In this document: one piece after another, positions 30,831 to 40,002 of the stretch | Layout: every line of letters begins with the position of its first letter | How positions within the stretch are numbered: position 1 is the first letter of the stretch | From: Inhella gelatinilytica | GTDB taxonomy: Bacteria; Pseudomonadota; Gammaproteobacteria; Burkholderiales; Burkholderiaceae_C | Assembly: GCF_016093295.1 (NCBI RefSeq) | Contig: NZ_JAEDAL010000010.1 | Span: forward strand, 1-64,000 | Length of the DNA stretch: 64,000 nt | Direction of reading: 5' to 3' | Program-made: the position numbers and the translations under genes | The notes under the pieces: generated by a model | Told to the model about the DNA's origin: nothing | Seen by the model: only the letters and a program-made list of their open reading frames with translations | Database searches by the model: none

Positions 30831-32286
30831 GCTCCGCGCCCCCAATCAGGCGGCGCAACCACGGGCGAAGGGCGAGCAAAACCGCACCCGTCACCAAACT
30901 GCCCACCCCCAGTTGCGTGAAGAGGGTGGAATAGGCCGGGTTGCTGGTCAGCGGCGAGCCATCCACCGGCTGCGCCACCCAGCCGGAAAAATCCCCCGCG
31001 AACAAGGAAGCCAGGCCGCTAACCAGCATCCAGCTGCCCATCATCAAGCCCTGATGCTGCGGCGGCGCCAAGCGCCCCACCATGGCATAGCCAATGGGCG
31101 AAATCAGCAACTCGCCCACACTCTGCAACCCATAGGACAGGGCCAGCCACTCAAACGCCACCCGACCATCGGGGGCCGCCAGTTGGATGCCAAGCGGCAA
31201 CGCCAAGAAGCCCAGCCCCATCAACAGGAGCGAGGCCGCAAACTGCTGCGGCACATCCACCGGCCACCCGCAGCCGCGCAGCCGCGTGAACCACCCCGCC
31301 AGCAGAGGGCCGCCGATGACGATCACCACCGTGTTGATGTTCTGCACCCACTGAGGAGCGATGGTCATGCCCAGCACCTCCAAGCGAACATTGCCCACCG
31401 CAAACAGCTGCAGGCCGCTGGGCGCCATTTGGTACAGGGACCAAAACACCAAGGAGCCCAGGGTCAGCGCCAAAAAGGCCTGCATGCGCTGGCGCTCCGC
31501 CACCACCGGGTGGCGCCAGGTCAGGCCGATCAGGCCCAGCGCCACCAGCGCACAAAAGGCCTTCATCCCCAGCGCGGTGTCCGCCGGGTGACGCAACAAC
31601 CCATCCAACACGGGCACCAGACCCACCAAAATGGCGACCCCCACCGCAAACCGCCCCCAAAAGGCGCGCCGCCCCGCTTGCAGCAAGGGCGTGCGCAAGT
31701 CCGCCAACCGATTCCAGTAGGCGAGGGTGAAGAGAATGGCCACGGCATTGCCGACCGTGGCAAACCAAAACAGCGCGCTGTACCGCTGGTCGAGTTGGTA
31801 GTGGCCCGCCACCGCATACCCGATGAAAAACCCCAGATTCATGCCCGCGTAGTTCCACAGGAAGGCGCCTTCCCGCCGCGGATCCTCGGGCTCGAAGCGC
31901 TGGGTGAGCATCATGTTCAGGCAGGTGACATTCAGGCCGCTGCCCGTCAGGAAGAGCGCGAGCCCCAGGTAAAGGCCATCGAGGCTGCCCCCGGCGATCG
32001 CCGCGCACCCGAACACCTGCAGCACCATGCCGCCAATGAAGAGGTTGCGGTTGCTCAGAAACCGCCCCCCGAGGTAGCCGCCAAACAGGTGCAGGCCGTA
32101 GTTGAAGGCACCGAAAAGGCCCATCATGAGTGCGGCCTGCTCGTTGTTGAAACCCAGCCGCTGGGTGACGTACAGCACCAGACTGGACTGCAACACGGCA
32201 TAGCCCAGCGTGGAGAACATCTGAACGAAAAACAGCACGCCGGAGCCCGCCGGAATGCGCGCCAGTGAAGTCTTGAGGGATTGCAT
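30823..32286 (-). CDS. POT/PTR2-like MFS transporter, divergent
   Basis: This 487-aa transporter has about 14 hydrophobic segments and aligns at its N-terminus with bacterial di/tripeptide permeases (DtpA): FFVQMFSTLGYAVLQ in TM1, GLFGAFNYGLHLFGGYLG in TM2, and the PTR2-like WNYAGMNLGFFIGY. The TM1 motif ExxERFxYY, needed for proton coupling in peptide transporters, is changed (Glu to Gln, Glu-Arg to Ser-Thr). It may therefore carry a different substrate or use another coupling mode. It is divergent from the diguanylate cyclase gene with 68 bp between starts. Confidence 0.83.
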   Translation of the reverse strand: MQSLKTSLARIPAGSGVLFFVQMFSTLGYAVLQSSLVLYVTQRLGFNNEQAALMMGLFGAFNYGLHLFGGYLGGRFLSNRNLFIGGMVLQVFGCAAIAGGSLDGLYLGLALFLTGSGLNVTCLNMMLTQRFEPEDPRREGAFLWNYAGMNLGFFIGYAVAGHYQLDQRYSALFWFATVGNAVAILFTLAYWNRLADLRTPLLQAGRRAFWGRFAVGVAILVGLVPVLDGLLRHPADTALGMKAFCALVALGLIGLTWRHPVVAERQRMQAFLALTLGSLVFWSLYQMAPSGLQLFAVGNVRLEVLGMTIAPQWVQNINTVVIVIGGPLLAGWFTRLRGCGWPVDVPQQFAASLLLMGLGFLALPLGIQLAAPDGRVAFEWLALSYGLQSVGELLISPIGYAMVGRLAPPQHQGLMMGSWMLVSGLASLFAGDFSGWVAQPVDGSPLTSNPAYSTLFTQLGVGSLVTGAVLLALRPWLRRLIGGAERA

Positions 32287-32354
32287 GGCGGCATTGTCCG
32301 GGGTCGGGTTGTGCCCCCTGGTGAGTCCAAACCCGCTCCCTATACTGGGTCGCC

Positions 32355-34181
32355 ATGAAGGGCTTGCTTCGCTTCGTTGCCCGGTCCACGGTGCTGGGCT
32401 GTTGTTGGCTGGCGAACCTGGCGCTGGGCCAGGACCTGCCCAACGCGCTCGACCAACCGTTTGACACGGTCATGGCCGAACTGACCGGGGCTGCCCAAGC
32501 GGCAGAGCAACGCGCCGACCCAACCGCGCGCCTGCAGGCCCAGCGTGCCCAGTTACGACTGCTCGCAGCCGCCCGCCGGGCCGATCGGCTCGGCCCCCTG
32601 ATTCAGTCCCTGTCCAGCACGCCCGCTTGGCAGCTCAGCGAACGTGCTTTCGAGTTGCTAAGTTACCGCGCAGCCCTGGCCCTGCAAACCAGCACGGCCA
32701 CTGAAGCAGCACGCCTGGCCTTGCCGCTGCGTCGCCTGGGGACCGCCGAACTGGGCCCGGACTTGTACGACGACGTGCAATTGCTGCTGGCCCACATCGA
32801 CCGCGAACTGGGCATGCAGTCCGCCGCCCTGCAACGTCTGGACGCACTCTTGCTGGACGCCCGTCGATCGGGACGGGTGGCCACCCAAACACGCGCGTGG
32901 CTGGAGCGGGGCGGCGTGCAGGTGCGACTGTTCGATTACGCCCAGGGGCTCAAGGACTATGAGCAGGCCCTGACCAGCGCCCCAGCCTGGGCCCCGCTGT
33001 GGCAAGCCCGGGCTCGCATGGGCATGGCGCAGAACCTGAACATGCTGAATCGACGGCCCGAAGCCTTCCCGCTGCTGGCGGAGGCCTTAGCGCAGTTTGA
33101 GCGACTGGGGGATCAAGCTTTGCAGGCGGACGCGTTGCTGCTGCATTCATTTTTTCTGAGCAAGGATGACCGTCCTGCGGAGGGTATCGCCTATCTACGC
33201 CAAGCCCTGCAACTGCGTGAACAGGTTGGCGACAAAGACGGTGTCGTCAATGCCCTGACCCATTTGTGTGGCCGTCTGTTGCAGGCAGGACGCGCGAACG
33301 AGGCCCTCGCAGAGTGCAAGCGCGGCCTTGCCCTCAGCAAAAGCGTGCCTTCATCATCGCTTACCTGGGACGTTAACGGCGTCACCGCAGAGGTTTACGC
33401 CAAGATGGGGCAATACGAAGCGGCATACCAGCACGCACACCGTTCAGAACGGGCGTTACTGGCTTTATCCAAACAGCAGTTGGCCGATCAGACCGGCGCA
33501 CTGCGGGCTCAATTTGATGTGGACCTGCGCCGACTGGACAACGAGCGACTCACCGAGCGTCTGTCCTTCGAGGAGCGCGACCGGCAGCGCCTGCGACTGC
33601 TCATCGCGGGCTTGGTGCTCGCGGTGGGGCTGTTGCTGGTCTCGGGAGCGCTGTTGGCGCGGCTGTATTGGCGCACCCGCCATCTGGCCGAGCACGACGC
33701 ACTCACGGGCCTGCTGAACCGCCGCAGCCTGCTCGAATGGGCACAGGACGAGGTGTCGCGCAGCCAACGTCATGGCCTCCCGCTCAGTTTCATCGCGGTC
33801 GACCTGGATCACTTCAAACGGGTCAACGACGAGCGCGGCCATGCCACCGGCGACCGGGTGCTAAAGGACGTGGCGGAATGCCTAAGGGCCGGCGTGCGCC
33901 GCGAAGACCGGTTGGGCCGACTCGGCGGCGAAGAATTCTTGCTCGTGCTGCCCCACACGCCGGCGGATGAGGCCTGCGCCCTGGCCGAACGGCTGCGTGG
34001 CGCAGTCGAACACCAGGTGCGTCTGAGTCCGGATTGGCCTCAAACACTCAGCATCGGGGTCAGTACCTGGCAGTCCGGTTTGAGTTTGAGCGATTGCCTG
34101 CAAGCCGCCGACGAAGCGCTCTATCGAGCCAAAGGCGGAGGAAGGAACCGGGTGGTGGTCGCGCATCAGCCCCCGGGCTGA
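32355..34181 (+). CDS. TPR-domain membrane diguanylate cyclase
   Basis: This 608-aa protein has a signal-like N-terminus (MKGLLRFVARSTVLGCCWLANLALG). A long periplasmic region of helical TPR-type repeats follows (about 30-400), then one TM (LLIAGLVLAVGLLLVSGALLA) and a cytoplasmic GGDEF domain. The active site is GGEEF, and an I-site RRED sits exactly five residues before it, so it should make c-di-GMP with product inhibition. The TPR part probably senses a periplasmic protein or peptide. The divergent transporter may be functionally linked, but that is inference. Confidence 0.92.
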   Translation: MKGLLRFVARSTVLGCCWLANLALGQDLPNALDQPFDTVMAELTGAAQAAEQRADPTARLQAQRAQLRLLAAARRADRLGPLIQSLSSTPAWQLSERAFELLSYRAALALQTSTATEAARLALPLRRLGTAELGPDLYDDVQLLLAHIDRELGMQSAALQRLDALLLDARRSGRVATQTRAWLERGGVQVRLFDYAQGLKDYEQALTSAPAWAPLWQARARMGMAQNLNMLNRRPEAFPLLAEALAQFERLGDQALQADALLLHSFFLSKDDRPAEGIAYLRQALQLREQVGDKDGVVNALTHLCGRLLQAGRANEALAECKRGLALSKSVPSSSLTWDVNGVTAEVYAKMGQYEAAYQHAHRSERALLALSKQQLADQTGALRAQFDVDLRRLDNERLTERLSFEERDRQRLRLLIAGLVLAVGLLLVSGALLARLYWRTRHLAEHDALTGLLNRRSLLEWAQDEVSRSQRHGLPLSFIAVDLDHFKRVNDERGHATGDRVLKDVAECLRAGVRREDRLGRLGGEEFLLVLPHTPADEACALAERLRGAVEHQVRLSPDWPQTLSIGVSTWQSGLSLSDCLQAADEALYRAKGGGRNRVVVAHQPPG

Positions 34182-34192
34182 CACAACCACCC

Positions 34193-35383
34193 TCAGCTGG
34201 CCTCCGGTCCGTTGGAATGCGCAAGTGCCCGAGTTGCCGGCCACACGGCCAGCAACAACCCCGCCATCAGCCACAGGGGGCCGCCCACCCCTGCCACACC
34301 GGCCAGCACACCAAAACCCATGGGTAGGGTGACACTGGCACCGTTGGTGGCCAGCATGCGCAAGCCGAGCACTTGACCGTGTCGAGGAGACGGCGTCGCC
34401 TGAGTCAGGGACGACAAGATCGTGGGCTGGACGGAGCCCAAAGCCAGCCCCAGGAGCGTGGACCCCAACATCAGTCCGGCCACCCCGGGAAGCCACACGT
34501 ACACCAACGACACGCCCGCCGTCACCGCCATCGCGCTGCGCAGGGTCCCTTGGGCGCTCCACCGGCCGCTGAATCGAATGATCAACAGTCGCACCACGGC
34601 CGCAGCGATGGCGAAGCTGGCCAGGATGACCCCAATCGTCGATGCCGAGTAGCCTCGCGCATGCCCCAGGACCGGCACCACAAAGGCATGGGCATCCCAC
34701 GCGGCCGCCAACATGATGTTGATAAGCAGCAGCGGGAGCAAGCGCGGCAATCGCAGCAGGTCCCACGCCGGCCGGGTCGAAACCCGGTGGGTTTGCGGCG
34801 GTCGCGGGTCGCGACGGTGAGCATGAAGCAGCAGCACCCCCAGCGGCGCCATCAACACCGCCGCGGCAAAGGCCGCCGCATGGCTGTGGTGATCAATCAG
34901 CGCCCCCGCCACCAGCGGCGACACCGTGTTGGACAGCGCCGGCCCCAGCGCCACCCAGGAGTACATGCGCTGGCTGCTCACACCTTGAACCAGCGCCCGC
35001 TGGGCCACCTCGCGCTGGATGGCCACAGCGGCGATGGCGATGGCGCCTCCTGTGCCGATGGCGCCGAGCACCAAGGTCGGCAAAGACGGCCACAGCAGCG
35101 GCGCCGCGCTCCCGATCAGGGACAGCACAGCCGCCATCCAGGTGGGCTTCCACAAGCCGTAGCGGTCGGCCCAGGCGCCGGCCGCCGCGCCCAATAGCGC
35201 AGGCGCCAGCGCCACCAGCGCCAGCAAGACCCCGACCATCACCTCGCCTTGGCCCTGGGCCAAAAGCCACAGCGTGGTGGTGACGCGCGTGGTGGCCATA
35301 CAGGCATGCACCGCAATGAGGGCCGCCATCAAGCGCCAAAACGGCGCACTCGAAACCGAAGCCGAAACCGCTGGTGCGCTCAA
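34193..35383 (-). CDS. MFS transporter
   Basis: This 396-aa protein has 12 hydrophobic segments and an MFS A-like loop (AGAWADRYGLWKP) between TM2 and TM3. It most resembles drug- or sugar-efflux MFS members, and the substrate is not evident. The TTG start overlaps the rmuC stop (TTGA), which suggests translational coupling; the next ATG would remove the first 18 residues. It faces the diguanylate cyclase gene with 11 bp between stops. Confidence 0.8.
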   Translation of the reverse strand: MSAPAVSASVSSAPFWRLMAALIAVHACMATTRVTTTLWLLAQGQGEVMVGVLLALVALAPALLGAAAGAWADRYGLWKPTWMAAVLSLIGSAAPLLWPSLPTLVLGAIGTGGAIAIAAVAIQREVAQRALVQGVSSQRMYSWVALGPALSNTVSPLVAGALIDHHSHAAAFAAAVLMAPLGVLLLHAHRRDPRPPQTHRVSTRPAWDLLRLPRLLPLLLINIMLAAAWDAHAFVVPVLGHARGYSASTIGVILASFAIAAAVVRLLIIRFSGRWSAQGTLRSAMAVTAGVSLVYVWLPGVAGLMLGSTLLGLALGSVQPTILSSLTQATPSPRHGQVLGLRMLATNGASVTLPMGFGVLAGVAGVGGPLWLMAGLLLAVWPATRALAHSNGPEAS

Positions 35384-36771
35384 ATCGCGTCGTCCCCGTC
35401 ATCCAGGGCCGGCAGCGGCAAGAGCTTCTGGCTTTCACTGTCCGGCAGCGCCTCCACCCCTTTGAGCTGGCGTGTCATGGCCCGGGTGCGCACCTCGGCC
35501 GCATCAATGGTGTTGCTGGCCTCTTGCAGCTTTTTCTTGGTCTTGGCCAGCACGTCCCCAAACTTACCAAACTCGGTTTTGACCGCACCCAGGACGCTCC
35601 ACACCTCGGCACTGCGCTTTTCCAGCGCCAGGGTGCGAAAGCCCATTTGCAAGCTGCCCAGGGTGGCCAGCAAGGTGGTCGGGCCCGTGAGCATCACCTT
35701 GTGCTCGCGCTGCAGCGCCTCAAAGAGCCCCGGGCGGCGCAGGCACTCGGCATACAGCCCTTCGGTGGGCAAGAAGAGCAGCGCAAAGTCGGTGGTGTGC
35801 GGCGGGGCCAAGTACTTGTCGGCGATAGTCTTGGCCTCCAGACGCAGGCGCGTCTCCAGGGCTTTGCCGGCCGCCTCCGCTGCCGGTGCGTCGGCCCGTT
35901 CTTGGGCATCGAGCAACCGTTCATAGTCTTCGCGCGGGAACTTGGCGTCGATGGGCAACCACAAGGGCCCCTCAATCCCCTGCCCGGGCAGACGGATCGC
36001 AAACTCCACGCGCTCGTTCGAGCCCGGCACCGTAGCCACGTTTTGGTCGTATTGCTCCAGCGTGAAGACTTGCTCCAGCAGGCCGGCCAACTGCACCTCG
36101 CCAAATACACCGCGGGTCTTGACCCCACTGAGCACCCGGGAGAGCGAACCCACGTCCCGCGCGAGGTTTTGCATGTCCCCCAGCCCTCGGTGCACCTGCT
36201 CCAGGCGCTCAGCCACCTGCTTGAAGCTTTCGCCCAAACGCTGCTCCAGCGTGGCGTGGAGCTTTTCGTCGACCGTTTGGCGCATTTGCTCCAGCTTGGC
36301 CGCGTTGTCCTGCTGGATGCCGGTGAGGCGCTGCTCCACGGCGTGGCGCAGTTCCGCCATGCGCTGCTCATTGGCTTGGATCAAAGCTTGCAACTGCTCG
36401 CGCAGCTGGGTGCTGCTGCGGGCCAGCGCCGCGTCCAACGCCTCGCGCGCGGCCGTTTGGCCCTGGGTCAAGGCCTGTTGCAGGCCCGCCAGCTGCACGC
36501 GAAAGGAGTCAATCTGCTCGTTCTGAGTGCGCCAGGCCTCACCCGACTGAGCGCCAAGCGCGGTCTGGAACTGGGTCAACTGACCCAACAACTCTTGCCG
36601 AGCGGCCTGGCCGCTGCGCTGCACTTCGTCGCGCAGGTTGCGATCACTCAGTTGCAGCGCCTGCTGCAAGGGCTGAAGGTCTGGGGCCGGCACGGGGCGG
36701 CGCAGCAGCATCAACACCAGCACCGCGTTGAGCAGCGCCAGGCCAAGAATCACAAGTTCAAGCCAAGGCAT
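35380..36771 (-). CDS. rmuC: DNA recombination protein RmuC
   Basis: This 463-aa protein is anchored by one N-terminal TM (WLELVILGLALLNAVLVLMLL). A long coiled coil (about 35-190) and an endonuclease-like core follow, with the conserved PGSNERVEFAIRLPG, LPIDAKFPREDYERL and PTEGLYAECLRRPG. RmuC limits inversion at short repeats. The ATG at 36771 has GGGGAG about 10 bp upstream; the ATG three codons earlier is too close to that site. It overlaps the MFS gene by 4 bp. Confidence 0.93.
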   Translation of the reverse strand: MPWLELVILGLALLNAVLVLMLLRRPVPAPDLQPLQQALQLSDRNLRDEVQRSGQAARQELLGQLTQFQTALGAQSGEAWRTQNEQIDSFRVQLAGLQQALTQGQTAAREALDAALARSSTQLREQLQALIQANEQRMAELRHAVEQRLTGIQQDNAAKLEQMRQTVDEKLHATLEQRLGESFKQVAERLEQVHRGLGDMQNLARDVGSLSRVLSGVKTRGVFGEVQLAGLLEQVFTLEQYDQNVATVPGSNERVEFAIRLPGQGIEGPLWLPIDAKFPREDYERLLDAQERADAPAAEAAGKALETRLRLEAKTIADKYLAPPHTTDFALLFLPTEGLYAECLRRPGLFEALQREHKVMLTGPTTLLATLGSLQMGFRTLALEKRSAEVWSVLGAVKTEFGKFGDVLAKTKKKLQEASNTIDAAEVRTRAMTRQLKGVEALPDSESQKLLPLPALDDGDDAI

Positions 36772-36890
36772 GCGGGGCATTCTCCCCGTCTTGCGATGCC
36801 GCAGCCCCCTGCAGGGAAACTCGGGGGGCTGCGGCGTCAACCCAACGGCGCGCTGCCGCGTCTTCACTCCTTTCCACCTTGTATCTGCCC

Positions 36891-37628
36891 ATGCGCTTTC
36901 TGCCCTTTGCCCTTCTCCTCTTGGGCGTGACCCAAGCCCACGCCAACCCGGTAAACGAGCTCAAGACGACCTTGCAGCGCCTGCAGGGTGACGCCCCGTT
37001 GAAGGGGCAGATCAGTTTGCGCAGCGAGAACCGAACCAACGAAGGCAAAGAGGACGCCGAAGTTCAACCGGGAGCGGCCCAACTGATGTTCGAGGATGGC
37101 CCCCAAGGGCTACGGCTGCAGTACCCCCAGGCCTTGCTGAACAGGGCCCAAGCCGAAGACCAAGCCAAAGACCAGGACAACAAAAGCAGCACGCCCACGG
37201 TCACCGGCCTGCGGGAGCTGGGCTACAAAGAAGTGCGCGAGCTGGTGCGCCCGGCCGAGGTCTTGCTCCGTCACTTGAATCGGGCGCAGTTCAAGGGGGA
37301 GAAACCGGACAGCTGGCAGGGCAAGCCCGCCAAGTTGCTCAGTTTTGAACTCGAGCAGAAGCGCCCGGACAAGTACATCAAAGCCTACGAGGGTCAGTTG
37401 GACATCTGGGTCGCAGCCGACGGCACGCCGCTTGCGGCGCGCAGCCGCCAAAAGGTCAGCGGGCGCGCCTACGTGGTCATCAGTTTTGAGATGAACGCGC
37501 AGGACGAGTGGCACTTCGCCGTCCAGGGCGAACGCTTGGTCACCACCCGCAAGACGTCCACCAACGGCGGCAGCGGCGCGGGTGAAAAAGGTGTGACCAA
37601 ACGCGACTTCACGCTGCAACTGAGCTGA
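36891..37628 (+). CDS. Exported protein of unknown function
   Basis: This 245-aa protein has a signal peptide (MRFLPFALLLLGVTQAHA) and a mature part dominated by beta-strand-like, charged sequence (GQISLRSENRTNEGKEDAE, then GQLDIWVAADGTPLAARSRQ). It may be an outer-membrane-associated or periplasmic protein. It is divergent from rmuC, and nothing nearby suggests a role. Confidence 0.7.
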   Translation: MRFLPFALLLLGVTQAHANPVNELKTTLQRLQGDAPLKGQISLRSENRTNEGKEDAEVQPGAAQLMFEDGPQGLRLQYPQALLNRAQAEDQAKDQDNKSSTPTVTGLRELGYKEVRELVRPAEVLLRHLNRAQFKGEKPDSWQGKPAKLLSFELEQKRPDKYIKAYEGQLDIWVAADGTPLAARSRQKVSGRAYVVISFEMNAQDEWHFAVQGERLVTTRKTSTNGGSGAGEKGVTKRDFTLQLS

Positions 37629-37651
37629 ACCCGACCCGGGTTCGAGCCGGT

Positions 37652-38602
37652 TCACTGAGGAATCGGCGTCGGCCCCGGCTCGCCACGCGCCCACGCGAGC
37701 AGGTTGTCCACCGCGCACTGCACCATCGCCCGCCGGGTCGGCAAGGTGGAGCTGGCAATGTGCGGGGTGAGCACGGCGTTGTCGCAGGCCAATAAGTCGG
37801 TGCACACCGTGGGCTCACCCTCGAATACATCCAAACCGGCGGCGGCGATCTGGCCGCGGATCAAAGCCTGGGCCAAGGCGCGATCGTCCACCACCCCACC
37901 GCGCGCCAGGTTGATGAGAGTGGCGCTGGGCTTCATCTGGGCCAGTTGCGCCGCCCCGATCAAGTGATGGGTGTCGGGGGAGTAGGGCACACACAGCATC
38001 ACATGGTCGCTTTGGGCAAGCAAATCGGGTAGTGAGCGCCAGCCAGATTCCCACCCCGCCACCGGGCGGCGGCTGTGGTGCAACACCTGCATGCGCAAAC
38101 CCTGCTGGGCCGTCCGCGCCACTTCTTGTCCGATGCGGCCCAGGCCAACGATGCCCAGCGTGCGTCCCATGACAGGCAGACCAGCAAACTGATCGATGCC
38201 CCACCCCCGCCACTGCCCCGCGCGCAGGAAGCGCTCACTCTCGCCCACCCGGCGGGCCGTCGCCAGCAACAGCGTCAGGCCAAATTCGGCCGTAGCCTCG
38301 GTCAGCACCCCGGGCGCGTGACTGAGCAACAGGCCGTGCTGCCGGCAGGCGGCCACATCCAGGTTGTTGTAACCCACCGTAATCAGCGCAATGGCGCGCA
38401 GGTCTGGGCACGCCGCCAGCAGCGCGGCGTCCACCCGTTCCGAACCCGAGCCGAGCAAGCCCCAGCACCCCTGCATTTGCGCCTGCAAGGCCGCCGGGCT
38501 CAGGGCCTCGTCGTGATCGTGGAGACGCAAGGCGTAATGCGCGACAAGCGGCTCCAGCAGGTCGGGAAACAAGCGGCGCGCCACCAACAGGTGCGGCTTC
38601 AT
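37652..38602 (-). CDS. 2-hydroxyacid dehydrogenase (glyoxylate/hydroxypyruvate reductase type)
   Basis: This 316-aa D-isomer 2-hydroxyacid dehydrogenase has the dinucleotide loop GIVGLGRIGQEVA and the catalytic triad as Arg in NLARGGVVDD, Glu in DVFEGEPT and His in LTPHIASST. It closely follows the GhrB/hydroxypyruvate reductase layout and would reduce glyoxylate or hydroxypyruvate. The start ATG overlaps the antiporter stop (ATGA). The cofactor preference cannot be decided with certainty. Confidence 0.9.
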   Translation of the reverse strand: MKPHLLVARRLFPDLLEPLVAHYALRLHDHDEALSPAALQAQMQGCWGLLGSGSERVDAALLAACPDLRAIALITVGYNNLDVAACRQHGLLLSHAPGVLTEATAEFGLTLLLATARRVGESERFLRAGQWRGWGIDQFAGLPVMGRTLGIVGLGRIGQEVARTAQQGLRMQVLHHSRRPVAGWESGWRSLPDLLAQSDHVMLCVPYSPDTHHLIGAAQLAQMKPSATLINLARGGVVDDRALAQALIRGQIAAAGLDVFEGEPTVCTDLLACDNAVLTPHIASSTLPTRRAMVQCAVDNLLAWARGEPGPTPIPQ

Positions 38603-39996
38603 GCGAAGAACACCCAACTCATCAGCGCCAACACCGGCAGCAGCAGCCCAAAACTCCAGCCCATGTAGCCAAAGAAGCTGGGCATGCGCAGCCCCCGGTC
38701 TTCGGCAATGGCCTTGACCATGAAGTTCGGGGCGTTGCCGATGTAGCTCATTGCACCCATGAACACCGAGCCGGCGGAAATGGCGGCCAAGGTCTGCGCC
38801 CCCTGGGTCATCAAGGTCGACGCCTCCCCCCCCGCCAAATTAAAGAACACCAGGTACGTGGGGGCGTTGTCCAAGAACGCTGACAACCACCCGGAAAGCC
38901 AAAAGTAGGCCAGCGGAATCGCCTGGCCCTCGGGCGTCGACACCCAACGCACCAGGTCCGCAAAGGGCCCATTCACCCCCGCCTGCAGCATCACCAATAC
39001 CGGCGCCATGGTGATGAAAATCCCCACGAACAGCTTGGCCACCTCCGCCATCGGCCCCCAACTGAACTGGTTGGCTTCGCGGACAGCCCTGGGCGTGAGC
39101 TGGAGGGACAGTGCCGTCACCCCGAGCAAACCGGCATCCCGCACGAGCGACTGCAAAGCCACTTGCTGGCCCAAAACCGAGACGTTCACCCCGGGCTTCC
39201 AGACGCCGCTGAGCAGCACTAGCCCCACGATCAGGGCGAGCGGCAACAAGTTCACCATCCCATCCAAGCCCACGCGTGGGGTGTCTGGCGTCGGGTCCAG
39301 CGGCACCACGCCTTCTTTGCGATACCAGTAGCTGTCGAGCCCATAAAACATCGCCAAGAGCACGCCGCACACGAAGACCATTTCCGGCCCAACGTGCCGA
39401 ACCGTCCAGAAAAAGCTCACGCCCTGCAAGAACCCGAGGAAAAGCGGCGGATCGCCCAGCGGTGTCAGGGAACCGCCCGCGTTGGAGACGATGAAGATGA
39501 AAAACACGATCACGTGAACCGCATGCCGGCGGTTGTCGTTGGCCCGGATGAGCGGCCGGATGAGCAGCATCGACGCGCCCGTGGTGCCCATGAAGGACGC
39601 CAGCACCGCCCCCAGCGCCATGAGCCCCGTGTTCAGCCCCGGCGACCCGTGTAGGTTGCCCCGCACATAGATGCCCCCGGACACCGTGAACAGGGCCACC
39701 AACAAGATCGTGAAGGGCAAATATTCCGCCACCAAGGTGTGCGTCACCACCCCCGCCGCAAGGGCCGGCCCCTGGGAGAGCGCCAAGGGCAGCAGAAACA
39801 TCAAGGCCCAGCCCAGCGCCACTTTGCCGAAATGCCGATGCCAAAAGTGCGGCGCCCACAGCGGGCACAGCGCGATGGACAGCAGGATGCCCACAAAAGG
39901 CAAGGCCCACAGTGGGCCCAGCTGGCTGACCTCCAGCGTGGCCGCCTGCCCCAGGGCGGGCCACAGCGCCGCCAAGCTCACCGTCCATCGCTTCAT
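38599..39996 (-). CDS. nhaD: NhaD-type sodium:proton antiporter
   Basis: This 465-aa ion-transporter-superfamily protein has about 12 membrane segments. It shows the conserved re-entrant regions FMGTTGASMLLIRPLIR and FIVSNAGGSLTPLGDPPLFLGF, typical of NhaD and related Na+/H+ antiporters. GAGGAG, formed by the last codons of the nitroreductase gene, lies 9 bp before the ATG at 39996. A GTG two codons earlier is possible. It should export Na+ at alkaline pH. The three genes nitroreductase, nhaD and dehydrogenase form one run. Confidence 0.86.
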   Translation of the reverse strand: MKRWTVSLAALWPALGQAATLEVSQLGPLWALPFVGILLSIALCPLWAPHFWHRHFGKVALGWALMFLLPLALSQGPALAAGVVTHTLVAEYLPFTILLVALFTVSGGIYVRGNLHGSPGLNTGLMALGAVLASFMGTTGASMLLIRPLIRANDNRRHAVHVIVFFIFIVSNAGGSLTPLGDPPLFLGFLQGVSFFWTVRHVGPEMVFVCGVLLAMFYGLDSYWYRKEGVVPLDPTPDTPRVGLDGMVNLLPLALIVGLVLLSGVWKPGVNVSVLGQQVALQSLVRDAGLLGVTALSLQLTPRAVREANQFSWGPMAEVAKLFVGIFITMAPVLVMLQAGVNGPFADLVRWVSTPEGQAIPLAYFWLSGWLSAFLDNAPTYLVFFNLAGGEASTLMTQGAQTLAAISAGSVFMGAMSYIGNAPNFMVKAIAEDRGLRMPSFFGYMGWSFGLLLPVLALMSWVFFA

Positions 39997-40002
39997 CCGC
40001 AC

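Noticed and set aside
30531-30845. TTG start at 30845 for the small acidic protein
   Set aside because: The GTG at 30830 sits at the transporter's stop, a common junction here; the TTG adds five residues and is no better supported.
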